From Rhodopseudomonas_A palustris_F (GTDB lineage Bacteria > Pseudomonadota > Alphaproteobacteria > Rhizobiales > Xanthobacteraceae), in the NCBI RefSeq assembly GCF_000013745.1, contig NC_007925.1, forward strand, positions 4,278,001-4,342,000: DNA of 64,000 nt. Direction: 5' to 3'. Under the pieces are notes generated by a model, which had not been told where the DNA came from, did no database searches, and saw nothing but the letters and a program-made list of their open reading frames with translations. Shown here in pieces: positions 44,484 through 54,508 of the stretch (positions within the stretch are counted from its first letter, which is position 1; each line of letters opens with the position of its first letter). The translations under genes were made by a program, and so were the position numbers.

Positions 44484-44723
44484 TTATGGTTTTCTTCCGG
44501 ACACAGATTGCGCGCGGCGCGCTTTCGCGAAGGCACGGTCAGCCGCCATGAACCGCGCCAGCATAGGTCCCACAAGTTTTGCGGGTTCTGCAATCGACTG
44601 CCCGGTCTCGCGCGCGAGCACCTCGGCATAGGCGGTAATATCACGATGGGTGCTCGCTGACAATTCAACCGTGATCCTCACCGGCTTTTCATCTGCGATC
44701 GCTCCCAGCTTAAGCTTTGCCAT
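44484..44723 (-). CDS. DUF2274 family protein
   Basis: A 79-residue protein (MAKLKLGAIADEKPVRITVE...) of the DUF2274 family that regularly follows trbI in Trb-type integrative elements. The central HRDITAYAEVLARETG segment is typical, and the overall pattern suggests a small ribbon-helix-helix-like DNA-binding fold (inference). It lies 9 bp after trbI and is the last backbone gene of the transfer operon. Confidence 0.8.
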   Translation of the reverse strand: MAKLKLGAIADEKPVRITVELSASTHRDITAYAEVLARETGQSIAEPAKLVGPMLARFMAADRAFAKARRAQSVSGRKP

Positions 44724-44732
44724 GTTGTGTTC

Positions 44733-45931
44733 CTAACCTTTGTAGGGTTCGAGCACGAGGTCCCGATTGACGATCACGCGCACCGGAAATCCCGGTCGGA
44801 TTGTCAATGTCGGCTGAATATTGAGATTGCGTCGAACCACTTGCTGACCGGTCTGATTCAGACTGTCGCTCGACCCGCGTCGAAGGGCCTGGATGATGTC
44901 TGCGTTGTTGCCGCTCGTGGCCGTGCTTGATCCGAGTTCCGTTCCGACGCCGAGCAAGGTCGAAAGCAGCGCCGCCTTGAACAATGCACCCCAATGTTGA
45001 TCGACCCCATCCTCAAGCCCTGCATAACCGGCAGTGTCGGCGCCAGGCTGTCGTTCCAATACAATTGATCGACCATTCGGCATGATCAGGCGGGTCCAGA
45101 CCAACAGCACCCGGGACTGACCGAACGCAATTTGGCTGTCATAAATCCCTATTAGCCGGGCTCCCTGCGGAACGAGCAGCCAACGCCCGGTTGGACTGTC
45201 AAAAATGTTCTCGGTAACCTGAGCGGTGATTTGCCCAGGAAGATCCGAGCGGATCCCAGTGATGAGCGACGCCGGGATGACGTTGCCAGCCTGCACCACA
45301 TAGGTTGACGCAGGCGCCGCGACCCGGTCGGGGCTTGTGGTTCGGCGATCGATCGGGCCATTGACGAAGGCGAGCTTGCGGTCCTGGCCATTCTGAGCAA
45401 AGGCGTCGTCGGCCGCGGGGTGAGCAGACTGGCTCGTGGTTGTCGCTGATGAATCAGTCGCAACTGTTTGCAGCGCCGGCATCGGCAAGTCCCGAATATT
45501 GGTCGAAGCAAACAGCCGGCTGAGCCGCGCTGCTTCGATCTCCTGGCTCTCGCGCTGCTGCTCTTGATCGGCGCCGGGTATGAGTGTCGACGGCGCATTT
45601 TGCGCGCGCAGGATCGGCCGGCCGAGATCGCCCGGTAACGCCGGTCCAAGTGGAGGCGCCTGCCGCGGCACCCCGGCATAGTCGCGCGGCAATCCCGTCA
45701 GACCATCGGCGACCTGGCGATGCTCGGTTGTGTAGAGTTCGCTTGATTGTGTGGTGCGCGACCGATTGTTCTGCAGCGCCCATAGCACCGCACCGAAGAT
45801 CGCAAATGTCCCAACGGCCGCACCTCCTGCCAGCACCTTGCGTGACAATCGCGTCACACGTGGGCGCTCTGCCCGCAATCGCATCGATGCGACCGGTTCG
45901 GGTTCAACGCGAGCGTCGTCGGCTCCTCCGC

Positions 45932-45935
<4 letters not shown>
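44733..45935 (-). CDS. trbI: Conjugal transfer protein TrbI (VirB10-like)
   Basis: A 400-residue component of the type IV secretion channel that spans from inner to outer membrane. A short cytoplasmic N-terminus and one transmembrane helix (about 35-55, GTFAIFGAVLWAL) precede a Pro-rich periplasmic region. The C-terminal VirB10 domain has VIPASLITGIRSDLPGQITA, VPQGARLIGIYDS and a C-terminal VNRDLVLEPY. It overlaps trbG by 4 bp. Confidence 0.93.
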
Positions 45936-46932
<997 letters not shown>

Positions 46933-46936
<4 letters not shown>

Positions 46937-47613
46937 CCAAGCTCCTTCGACCAGTTGATGGCGTTGACGTAGATCCCAAGTGGATTCTTGCGCACACGAT
47001 CCGCATCTCGCGGCGCGTCGATCACGACGGTGACGATCGCGGTCCAGCGCTCGGTGACGCTCAGGCTGCCGTTCTCATAGGCGCGCTGGATCCAGGCGAC
47101 GCGGAACGAGGTCGGCGAGGCACGGATCACACTGGAAACTTCGATCGAGATCTGAAGCTTTCCGAGGTTGGCGAAGGGATCGTTGGTGCGGGCAAAATCG
47201 TTCAGCGCCGCAGCACCCCGATCGGTGGTGAAGTCGTAGGCGCGAAGCCAGTTCTGCCGCAGCACAATGCCGTCGGCGGGAAGACCGCGAACTTCCTCAA
47301 TGAAGCGCGCGAGGTGGAATGCGATCTGCGGATCGGTCGGCTGAAACCGGCTGTCCGCAGGCGCCACGGCCTGGGCCTGACCGAGACGATCGACCTCCAC
47401 CACCCACGGCGTGACGGTGCCGCGGACCGATTGCCAGACCAAACCGGAGGCAAGCCCGCCGGATAGCAGCAGGCAGCCGAACGCCATCAGGCGCCAGTTT
47501 TTGGCCTGGACCCGTGCCGAGCCGATCCGCTCGTCCCAGACTTGCGCAGCCTTCTGATACGGCGTTTCGGGTTTGGGCGTGCGGCCGTAGTGTACGGAAG
47601 ATCTCTTGAACAT
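46933..47613 (-). CDS. trbF: Conjugal transfer protein TrbF (VirB8-like)
   Basis: A 226-residue bitopic inner-membrane protein with one helix at about 40-60 and a periplasmic VirB8 domain. Conserved features include PYQKAAQVWDERIGSARVQ before the helix and NPLGIYVNAINWSKEL at the C-terminus. Its start abuts trbL and its end overlaps trbG by 4 bp. Confidence 0.92.
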
Positions 47614-48785
47614 CAGCTTTTCCCCTCGGAAACATCGACCGACGCGCCGCCGCCGCCATGATCACCGGAACGGACCGCATGGACCGCGGCGGAAGCCCCG
47701 TGGCCGACGGTTTGCGAGCGCTTCATGCGGGTGGCCCACGCCGGTTCACCGCCAGACGGCGAACCTGGCGACGCTGCTCCCTGCCCTGATTGATCGGCTG
47801 CGCTTCGGCGCAGCGGGCTGGCGATGGTTGAGCCACCCGCCTGCATCAAAGTGGCGGCACCACGCGCACCGCCGGCAAGAACGCCGCCAGCGGCCCCGGC
47901 AGCCATCGTCGCCCCAGCCGCACCGGCAGCGACGATGCCGCCCGCCGCAAGACCGGTCCCAACCGCCGCACCTGCGCCGAGCTGCGGACCTCCCGACACA
48001 ATGCCGTTGGCGATCCCCGGACCAAAAATGCCGAGGCCCAGCAACGACAATGCGGCGAGCACCAGCGTCAGAGCATCCTCGATGGTCGGCTGGTTGCCGC
48101 CGAATCCAGCGGTGAATTGCGAGAACAGCGTGGTGCCGATGCCGACAATGACGGCGAGAACCAGCACCTTGATGCCGGATGAGATGACGTTGCCAAGCAC
48201 GCGTTCGGCGGCAAATGCGGTCTTGCCGAACAGGCCGAATGGGATCAGCACGAAACCCGCGAGCGTCGTCAGCTTGAACTCGATCAGGGTCACGAACAGC
48301 TGGATCGCCAGGATGAAGAAGGCGAGCAGCACCACGATCCAGGCGAACAGCAACACGACAATCTGAACAAAATTCTCAAAGAAGCTGATGTAGCCCAACA
48401 GACCCGAGATCGAGTCCAGGATCGGTCGTCCGGCATCGATGCCGACCTGGGCGACCCGGCCGGGCCTGAGCAGATCGGCCATCGACATCCCGGTGCCGGA
48501 CGCCTTCAGTCCTAGTCCTGCAAGACTCTCGAAAACAATGCGGGCGAGGCTATTCCAATTGCCGATCAGGTAGGCGAACACGCCGACGAACAGCGTCTTC
48601 TTTGCGAGCCGGGCAATGATGTCCTCGTCGGCTGCCCAGCTCCAGAAGATCGCCGCGAGCGTGATGTCGATTGCGGCCAGCGTGGTGGCCAGAAACGCCA
48701 CTTCGCCATTGAGCAAGCCAAAGCCCGAATCAATGAAACGGGTAAAGACCTCGAGAAAGCGATCGATAACCCCGGTGCCCCCCAT
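47613..48785 (-). CDS. trbL: Conjugal transfer protein TrbL (VirB6-like)
   Basis: A 390-residue polytopic inner-membrane protein with five to six helices in the first 250 residues (for example LAAIDITLAAIFWSWA), then a Gly/Ala-rich stretch and a hydrophilic tail. This layout is characteristic of TrbL/VirB6. It follows trbK with a one-base stop/start overlap. Confidence 0.9.
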   Translation of the reverse strand: MGGTGVIDRFLEVFTRFIDSGFGLLNGEVAFLATTLAAIDITLAAIFWSWAADEDIIARLAKKTLFVGVFAYLIGNWNSLARIVFESLAGLGLKASGTGMSMADLLRPGRVAQVGIDAGRPILDSISGLLGYISFFENFVQIVVLLFAWIVVLLAFFILAIQLFVTLIEFKLTTLAGFVLIPFGLFGKTAFAAERVLGNVISSGIKVLVLAVIVGIGTTLFSQFTAGFGGNQPTIEDALTLVLAALSLLGLGIFGPGIANGIVSGGPQLGAGAAVGTGLAAGGIVAAGAAGATMAAGAAGGVLAGGARGAATLMQAGGSTIASPLRRSAADQSGQGAASPGSPSGGEPAWATRMKRSQTVGHGASAAVHAVRSGDHGGGGASVDVSEGKS

Positions 48786-49150
48786 CAGCGTGTCTCGCTT
48801 TGCTGCGGATCGACCCGGGCCGGCATGACACGGTCCTGAATCTTGAGTGGCGCGGATGGGGTCGCCGGCAATTCAGCCGGCGAGGGTCGCGGTTGCGCAG
48901 GCGCAAAGAACTGCCGCCGGTTGTCGGCCCATATCCGCCGGCAGACCTCGAGTGCTGAAGTCTCGCTGGATGAGATCGTTCGGCAGCGCGCGAGCTCCGA
49001 GGCCAACGTGTCGGCTTGCTCACGCTCGAGCGGCGCGATCGCGCCACCACCTTCGTCGCGCCCACCGTGAATGACTGCAGCTGTCACGGCAACGACGGCA
49101 AACGCCACTGCCGCTAGACGTGCGAGCTGTCGGGAAGAGAGCTTCTTCAT
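48785..49150 (-). CDS. trbK: TrbK-like entry-exclusion protein
   Basis: A 121-residue protein with one N-terminal hydrophobic helix (about 9-29) and a short periplasmic part with two conserved cysteines (CRTIS and EVCRRIWADNRRQFF). The cysteine pair and position between trbJ and trbL match the alternative TrbK-type entry-exclusion proteins of integrative elements. The Pro-rich tail is not conserved. Confidence 0.78.
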   Translation of the reverse strand: MKKLSSRQLARLAAVAFAVVAVTAAVIHGGRDEGGGAIAPLEREQADTLASELARCRTISSSETSALEVCRRIWADNRRQFFAPAQPRPSPAELPATPSAPLKIQDRVMPARVDPQQSETR

Positions 49151-49884
49151 TGGTGGAACATCTGAACGTTGCTGGGCTGGTAGCCGGCGCCAGGGGTCAG
49201 GAAGCGGCGGAGCTGCTCCCTACCCTGGTCCTGCGCGGCGCTGCGTTGGGCGGCATCCAGGCTCGCGGCCCGTCCTTGAGCTGCGACGGTCGCGGTCAGA
49301 TCCGCGAGTTGCTGGCCCTGCAACGCGATCAGCTGGTTGCCGGCCTGGGCCGCCTGCAGCGCTCCGGTCGCGGACTGGCTCGACGTCACCAGCGCCGACA
49401 TCTCGCTGCGATGGGTATCGAGATTGCCGACGACGCCGGCCTGGACCCGCAGCGCATCCTGCAAGGCTGCGAGAGAGGTCTGCCAGCGCTGCTGCGCATT
49501 GCCGATCAGCGCCTGGCTTGATGTGCCGGCCGATGCCGGCGCGTAGGTAGTCGTAAACGCCCGGTCGATCTGCTGGACGTCGTAGGCGATGCGTTGCGCC
49601 TGCACGAGAAGCTGTTGAGTGCGCTGGATCGACGATTGCAGTTGCTGCAACGACGAATATGGCAGGCTGGCCAGATTCCTCGCCTGATTGATCAACATCT
49701 GCGCCTGATTCTGCAGCGAGGTGATCTGGTTGTTGATCTGTTGCAGCGCGCGCGCCGCCGTCAGCACATTCTGGACGTAGTTGTTTGGATCGAACACCAC
49801 TACCTGCGCCCGGGATGGCACTGGTACGGTCGCAATGGTCAGAGCTATGGCGCTCGCCGTGACGAGGTTACGGATTCTGATCAT
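49147..49884 (-). CDS. trbJ: Conjugal transfer protein TrbJ (VirB5-like)
   Basis: A 245-residue secreted or periplasmic protein with a signal peptide ending near SRA (25-27), followed by VVFDPNNYVQNVLTA and long Gln-rich helices (QINNQITSLQNQAQMLINQA) typical of TrbJ/VirB5. Overlaps of 4 bp join it to trbE and trbK. Confidence 0.9.
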   Translation of the reverse strand: MIRIRNLVTASAIALTIATVPVPSRAQVVVFDPNNYVQNVLTAARALQQINNQITSLQNQAQMLINQARNLASLPYSSLQQLQSSIQRTQQLLVQAQRIAYDVQQIDRAFTTTYAPASAGTSSQALIGNAQQRWQTSLAALQDALRVQAGVVGNLDTHRSEMSALVTSSQSATGALQAAQAGNQLIALQGQQLADLTATVAAQGRAASLDAAQRSAAQDQGREQLRRFLTPGAGYQPSNVQMFHQ

Positions 49885-52322
49885 GCTGACGGCTCCTTTG
49901 TGGAAAGCCTTGGGATGAAATCGACCGCCCAGCCGGCGCCGCGCTGGGTCAGCCAGGCGGCGAGGAAGCCGTCACGGCCATGTTCGGCGATGACGCTCTC
50001 GATCAAGGTATGATCGGCCTTCGAGGACGCGGCCGCCAAAGCCAGCGCGACACCGCCGAGGCCAAGCTCGAACAGCCGGTTGCCGCGCCGCGACTGGCAG
50101 TAGTAATCGCGCTTTGGCGTGGCCCGGGCCAGGATCTCGATCTGGCGGTCGTTCAGGCCGAAGCGGCGATAGATCGCGGTGATCTGCGGTTCGATCGCGC
50201 GCTCGTTGGGCAGGAACAACCTTGTCGGACAGCTCTCGATGATGGCCGGTGCGATCGCCGAGCCATCGATGTCCGATAGTGATTGGGTGGCGAAGATTAC
50301 CGAAGCGTTCTTCTTGCGCAGCGTCTTTAGCCACTCGCGAAGCTGGCCGGCAAAGCCCTCGTCATCAAGCGCGAGCCAGCCTTCGTCGATGATCAACAAG
50401 GTCGGCCGGCCATCGAGCCGCCGCTCAATGCGATGAAACAGATAGCCGAGCACCGCGGGCGCGGCGCTGGTGCCGATCAGCCCCTCGGTCTCGAAGGCCT
50501 GGACTGCGCCCTCACCCAGCCGTTCAGCCTCGGCATCGAGCAGCCGGCCGTAGGGACCGCCGAGGCAATAGGATTGCAGCGCGCGCTTCAGAGTCTGCGA
50601 CTGCAGCAGCACTGACAGGCCGGTCAGCGTGCGCTCCGGTGCCGGCGCAGACGCCAGCGACGACAGCGCCGACCACAGATGCTCTTTCGCTTCCGGGGTG
50701 ATCCGGATGGTCTCACGCGCCAAAATGTTGCCGATCCATTCCGCCGCCCATCCGCGCTCCGCGGCGTCATCGATCAGAGCCAGCGGCTGCAGCGCGACCG
50801 GTTCGGTCGCATTGTCGGAGAGCGCGCCACCGAGATCGTGCCAATCGCCGCCCATCGCGAGCGCGGCGGCCCGGATCGAGCCGCCGAAATCGAAAGCGAA
50901 CACCTGTGAACCGGCGTAACGCCGGAACTGCAGCGCCATCAGCGCCAGCAGCACACTCTTGCCGGCGCCGGTCGGACCGACGACCAGCGTATGCCCAACA
51001 TCGCCAACGTGCAGCGAAAACCGGAACGGGGTCGCGCCCTCGGTGCGGGCAAAGAACAGCGGCGGAGCATCAAAATGATCGTCTCGGAGCGGTCCGGCCC
51101 ATACCGCCGAGAGCGGAATCATGTGGGCCAGATTCAGCGTCGAAACCGGCGGCTGGCGAACATTGGCGTAGGCGTGACCTGGCAGCGATCCGAGCCAGGC
51201 TTCGACGGCGTTGACGCTCTCAGCCATGCAGGTGAAGTCGCGGCCTTGAATTACTTTCTCTACAAGGCGGAGCTTTTCGTCAGCGGCACGCGGGTCGCCG
51301 TCCCATACCGCGACCGTTGCTGTGACAAAGGCCTGCCCGATCGCGTCGGACCCGAGTTCCTGCAACGCCGCGTCCGCATCCATCGCCTTGTTCTGGGCGT
51401 CGGTATCGACCAGGGTCGCGGCCTCGTTGGTCATCACCTCCTTGAGGATGGCCGCAATCGATTTGCGCTTGGCGAACCACTGCCGCCGAATCTTCGTCAA
51501 CAGCTTTGTGGCGTCGGTCTTGTCGAGCATGATGGCGCGGGTCGACCAGCGATAGGCGAAGGCCAGTGCATTCAATTCGTCGAGGATGCCGGGAGTGGTG
51601 GTGGTCGGGAAACCCACGATGGTCAGCACCCGCAGATGCGCATTGCCGAGCATCGGCTCCAACCCACCGGTCAGCGGCTGGTCGGCCAGCAGTGCATCGA
51701 GATACATCGGCGTTTCCGGAACCCTGATCCGGTAGCGCTTGGTCGAGATCGTGGAATGCAGATAGGTCAGGGTGTCCTGGTCATCGAGCCAAGCGCTCTC
51801 GGGCATAAAACCCTCGACCAGTTGAAGCACCCGGTCGGTGCGATCGACGAAACCGCCCAATATCTCGCGTGCATCGGTGCCTTCGTCGCGATCGCGCCCC
51901 TCGTACAGCAAGCGCTCGGCGCGCGCGACATCGGCGGCCGGCGGCAGATAGAGGAAAGTCAGGAAGTAGCTGGATTCGAAGTGCGCGCCCTCCTCCTCGA
52001 ACTGAGCGCGGCGCTCGAGATCAACTAAAGCCGATGCAGCATCCGGAAAATGGCACTCGGGATATTTGCTCGCGGGATGGCGCTGCGCCTCGACGAACAC
52101 GGCCCATCCCGACCCCAGCCGGCGCAAGGCATTGTTCAAGCGTGCCGTAATACCGACCAGTTCGGCCGGCACGGCGGAATCCAGGTCCGGCCCGCGAAAC
52201 GTTGCGGTTCGCTGGAAAGATCCGTCCTTGTTCAACACCACGCCCTGACCGACCAACGCGGCCCAGGGCAGAAAGTCGGCGAGGCATGTCGTCGAGTGCC
52301 GATACTCCGAAAGATTCATCAT
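49881..52322 (-). CDS. trbE: Conjugal transfer ATPase TrbE (VirB4-like)
   Basis: An 813-residue ATPase that powers pilus assembly and transfer. It has an N-terminal CagE/VirB4 domain, Walker A VGPTGAGKSVLLAL (about residue 440), Walker B LLIIDEGWLALDDEG, and a C-terminal SLSDIDGSAIAPAIIESCPT segment typical of VirB4. It starts 24 bp after trbD. Confidence 0.93.
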   Translation of the reverse strand: MMNLSEYRHSTTCLADFLPWAALVGQGVVLNKDGSFQRTATFRGPDLDSAVPAELVGITARLNNALRRLGSGWAVFVEAQRHPASKYPECHFPDAASALVDLERRAQFEEEGAHFESSYFLTFLYLPPAADVARAERLLYEGRDRDEGTDAREILGGFVDRTDRVLQLVEGFMPESAWLDDQDTLTYLHSTISTKRYRIRVPETPMYLDALLADQPLTGGLEPMLGNAHLRVLTIVGFPTTTTPGILDELNALAFAYRWSTRAIMLDKTDATKLLTKIRRQWFAKRKSIAAILKEVMTNEAATLVDTDAQNKAMDADAALQELGSDAIGQAFVTATVAVWDGDPRAADEKLRLVEKVIQGRDFTCMAESVNAVEAWLGSLPGHAYANVRQPPVSTLNLAHMIPLSAVWAGPLRDDHFDAPPLFFARTEGATPFRFSLHVGDVGHTLVVGPTGAGKSVLLALMALQFRRYAGSQVFAFDFGGSIRAAALAMGGDWHDLGGALSDNATEPVALQPLALIDDAAERGWAAEWIGNILARETIRITPEAKEHLWSALSSLASAPAPERTLTGLSVLLQSQTLKRALQSYCLGGPYGRLLDAEAERLGEGAVQAFETEGLIGTSAAPAVLGYLFHRIERRLDGRPTLLIIDEGWLALDDEGFAGQLREWLKTLRKKNASVIFATQSLSDIDGSAIAPAIIESCPTRLFLPNERAIEPQITAIYRRFGLNDRQIEILARATPKRDYYCQSRRGNRLFELGLGGVALALAAASSKADHTLIESVIAEHGRDGFLAAWLTQRGAGWAVDFIPRLSTKEPSA

Positions 52323-52346
52323 CGGGCGATCTCCATGATGGTTGCC

Positions 52347-52628
52347 TCAGACGCTCAGATGTCCGGAGATCCGCAGATGCCTGCGCACCACATCGACGAA
52401 TTGAGGATCCCGCTTGGTTGCCCACACCGCGGCGCCATGGCCGATGACCCATAGGACGAGACCAGCGAGCCACAGACGCAGGCCGAGGCCGAGTGCGGCG
52501 GCCAGCGTGCCGTTGAGGATGGCAACCGCGCGCGGCGCGCCGCCGAGCAGGATCGGTTCGGTGAGCGCGCGATGCACCGGCACGGTAAAGCCCGGGATCG
52601 GCTGTTCTGCAGTGGCGGAAGCGTCCAT
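52347..52628 (-). CDS. trbD: Conjugal transfer protein TrbD (VirB3-like)
   Basis: A 93-residue inner-membrane protein with PGFTVPVHRALTEPILLGG at the N-terminus, which is the VirB3/TrbD signature, and two adjacent helices. The ATG at 52628 overlaps the trbC stop (ATGA), so this start was taken although the frame is open further upstream. Confidence 0.9.
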   Translation of the reverse strand: MDASATAEQPIPGFTVPVHRALTEPILLGGAPRAVAILNGTLAAALGLGLRLWLAGLVLWVIGHGAAVWATKRDPQFVDVVRRHLRISGHLSV

Positions 52629-52957
52629 CACACCACCACGCCGCCGCCGAACGAGAAGAACGACAGGAAGAAGGAGCTCGCCGCGAACGCGATCGACAGG
52701 CCGAACACGATCTGGATCAGCCTGCGGAAACCACCCGAGGTATCGCCGAACGCCAGCGTCAAGCCAGTGACGATGATGATGATCACCGCGAGGATTTTGG
52801 CGACCGGCCCTTCCACCGATTGCAGGATCTGACTGAGCGGCTGTTCCCAAGGCATGTTCGAGCCGGCAGCCCAAACCGAACCTGAGATGAGCGCAAAAGG
52901 GGCGGTAGTGACTGCGGTGACGGCGTGGCGACGAATATGCTGAAGCGACGGATTCAT
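52628..52957 (-). CDS. trbC: Conjugal transfer protein TrbC (VirB2-like pilin)
   Basis: A 109-residue prepilin. After an N-terminal signal-like helix ending near WAAG, the mature part has two hydrophobic helices around a short basic loop (GGFRRLIQ). This matches the VirB2/TrbC pilin layout. It is translationally coupled to trbB and trbD by 4- and 1-base overlaps. Confidence 0.9.
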   Translation of the reverse strand: MNPSLQHIRRHAVTAVTTAPFALISGSVWAAGSNMPWEQPLSQILQSVEGPVAKILAVIIIIVTGLTLAFGDTSGGFRRLIQIVFGLSIAFAASSFFLSFFSFGGGVVV

Positions 52958-53922
52958 GGCTGATCTCCTGCGGCTTTGAGCACGTAATCGCCGTCAGGGC
53001 CGAGGCCCTCGACCTGAGCGAGCTCAGTCAGGCGGCGATCGGAACCGCGTCCGGCCAGCACGGCGGCGAGTTGAATGGTCTCGGCGATCAGCGCGCGCGG
53101 CACGGTGACGACGGCTTCCTGGATCAGTTGCTCCATCCGGCGCAGCGCGCCGAGCGCGGTGCCTGCATGGATGGTACCGATGCCGCCCGGGTGGCCGGTG
53201 CCCCAGGCCTTCAACAGGTCGAGCGCCTCGGCACCCCTCACCTCACCGATCGGGATACGGTCGGGCCGAAGCCGCAGCGATGACCGAACCAGGTCCGACA
53301 ACGAGGCCACGCCGTCCTTGGTGCGTAGCGCGACGAAATTCGGCGCCTGGCATTGCAGCTCGCGGGTATCCTCGATCAGCACCACGCGATCGGACGTCTT
53401 GGCAACTTCCGCCAGCAGCGCATTGGTCAGCGTGGTTTTGCCGGTCGAGGTGCCACCCGCGACCAGAATGTTACGGCGCTCCGCGACGGCCGCGCGCAGG
53501 GTCTCGGCCTGACACGCCGTCATGATTCCGGCTGCGGCGTAGTCGTCGAGCGTGAAGACCGCGACCGCGGGCTTGCGGATCGCAAAGGTTGGTGCAGCGA
53601 CGACTGGCGGGAGCAATCCCTCGAAACGCTCGCCGGTTTCCGGCAACTCTGCCGAGACGCGCGGTGAAGCCGAATGCACCTCCACGCCGACGTGGTGCGC
53701 GACGAGACGGACGATCCGCTCGCCATCGCGGGCCGACAACCGTTCCCCGGTATCGACAAGTCCAACTGCCAGCCGGTCGATCCAGAGCCGGCCATCCGGG
53801 TTGAGCATCACCTCAACGACTTCAGCATCTTCCAGCCAAAGCGCGATCGACGGACCCAATGCGGTCCGCAGCATGCGCGCGCCACGCGATGTCGCCTCGT
53901 GATTGAGATGATGGATTGCCAC
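52954..53922 (-). CDS. trbB: Conjugal transfer ATPase TrbB (VirB11-like)
   Basis: A 322-residue hexameric traffic ATPase. Walker A is VAGGTSTGKTTLTNAL, Walker B/Asp box is RVVLIEDTRELQC, and the His box is PGGIGTIHAGTALGAL. It is the first gene of the trb operon. A 137-bp gap separates it from the RHH gene upstream and should contain the trb promoter. Confidence 0.93.
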   Translation of the reverse strand: MAIHHLNHEATSRGARMLRTALGPSIALWLEDAEVVEVMLNPDGRLWIDRLAVGLVDTGERLSARDGERIVRLVAHHVGVEVHSASPRVSAELPETGERFEGLLPPVVAAPTFAIRKPAVAVFTLDDYAAAGIMTACQAETLRAAVAERRNILVAGGTSTGKTTLTNALLAEVAKTSDRVVLIEDTRELQCQAPNFVALRTKDGVASLSDLVRSSLRLRPDRIPIGEVRGAEALDLLKAWGTGHPGGIGTIHAGTALGALRRMEQLIQEAVVTVPRALIAETIQLAAVLAGRGSDRRLTELAQVEGLGPDGDYVLKAAGDQP

Positions 53923-54059
53923 TTTTGCCCCGCTTGTCGGCCGTGAATACGACCGGAAATCTCGGGGATGATTAGGAAAGGCAGGATACGCGATCGCGCA
54001 ACAAGATCAGATCGGTCGTAGCGTTGTGGCGTAGAAAGGCAGGCGGACGGCGAACTCGC

Positions 54060-54500
54060 TTACAAGGAACCATCCGTTCGGTCTGGTGCTGCGTCCTTGG
54101 GAACAAGGTCCTGCGAGATTTCCTGCGACAGGGTCTGCCCCTTGGCCAGGCGTCGCCCGAGCGCCTCGACAAAACCTTCGTAGCGCTCGCGGCCTTTGGC
54201 CTGCGCGGCCGGCTGTGCGGTATCCGGCAATGGCGGGGTCACAGTGAGCCAGAAGCGGACGAACAGTGCGAGCGCCTCGTTCGAGATCATGACGTGGCGC
54301 TCCAATCGTTCGGCCTGCCGCGTCAGGCGATCGAGCCGACGGCCCAGTGCTGCTTCCATCCGTTCCGAATTGTCCGGCGACAGATACGATGCCAACGCAG
54401 TCTCCACCACGAGCGCCTGCGGTACGCGCTTGCGGGTGGCGTAGTCAGCGAGTTGGCCAGCGAGGTCCGGCGGCAGACGAAAAGTGTGCTTGGTCCGCAT
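54060..54500 (-). CDS. Ribbon-helix-helix (CopG-type) protein
   Basis: A 146-residue protein whose N-terminus TFRLPPDLAGQLADYATRK followed by QALVVETALASYL fits a CopG/Arc ribbon-helix-helix DNA-binding fold. A helical middle and acidic tail follow. This gene regularly sits between trbB and traG in this element family. A role in repressing transfer genes is inferred from fold and place. It starts 8 bp after traG. Confidence 0.8.
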   Translation of the reverse strand: MRTKHTFRLPPDLAGQLADYATRKRVPQALVVETALASYLSPDNSERMEAALGRRLDRLTRQAERLERHVMISNEALALFVRFWLTVTPPLPDTAQPAAQAKGRERYEGFVEALGRRLAKGQTLSQEISQDLVPKDAAPDRTDGSL

Positions 54501-54508
54501 GATCGCTC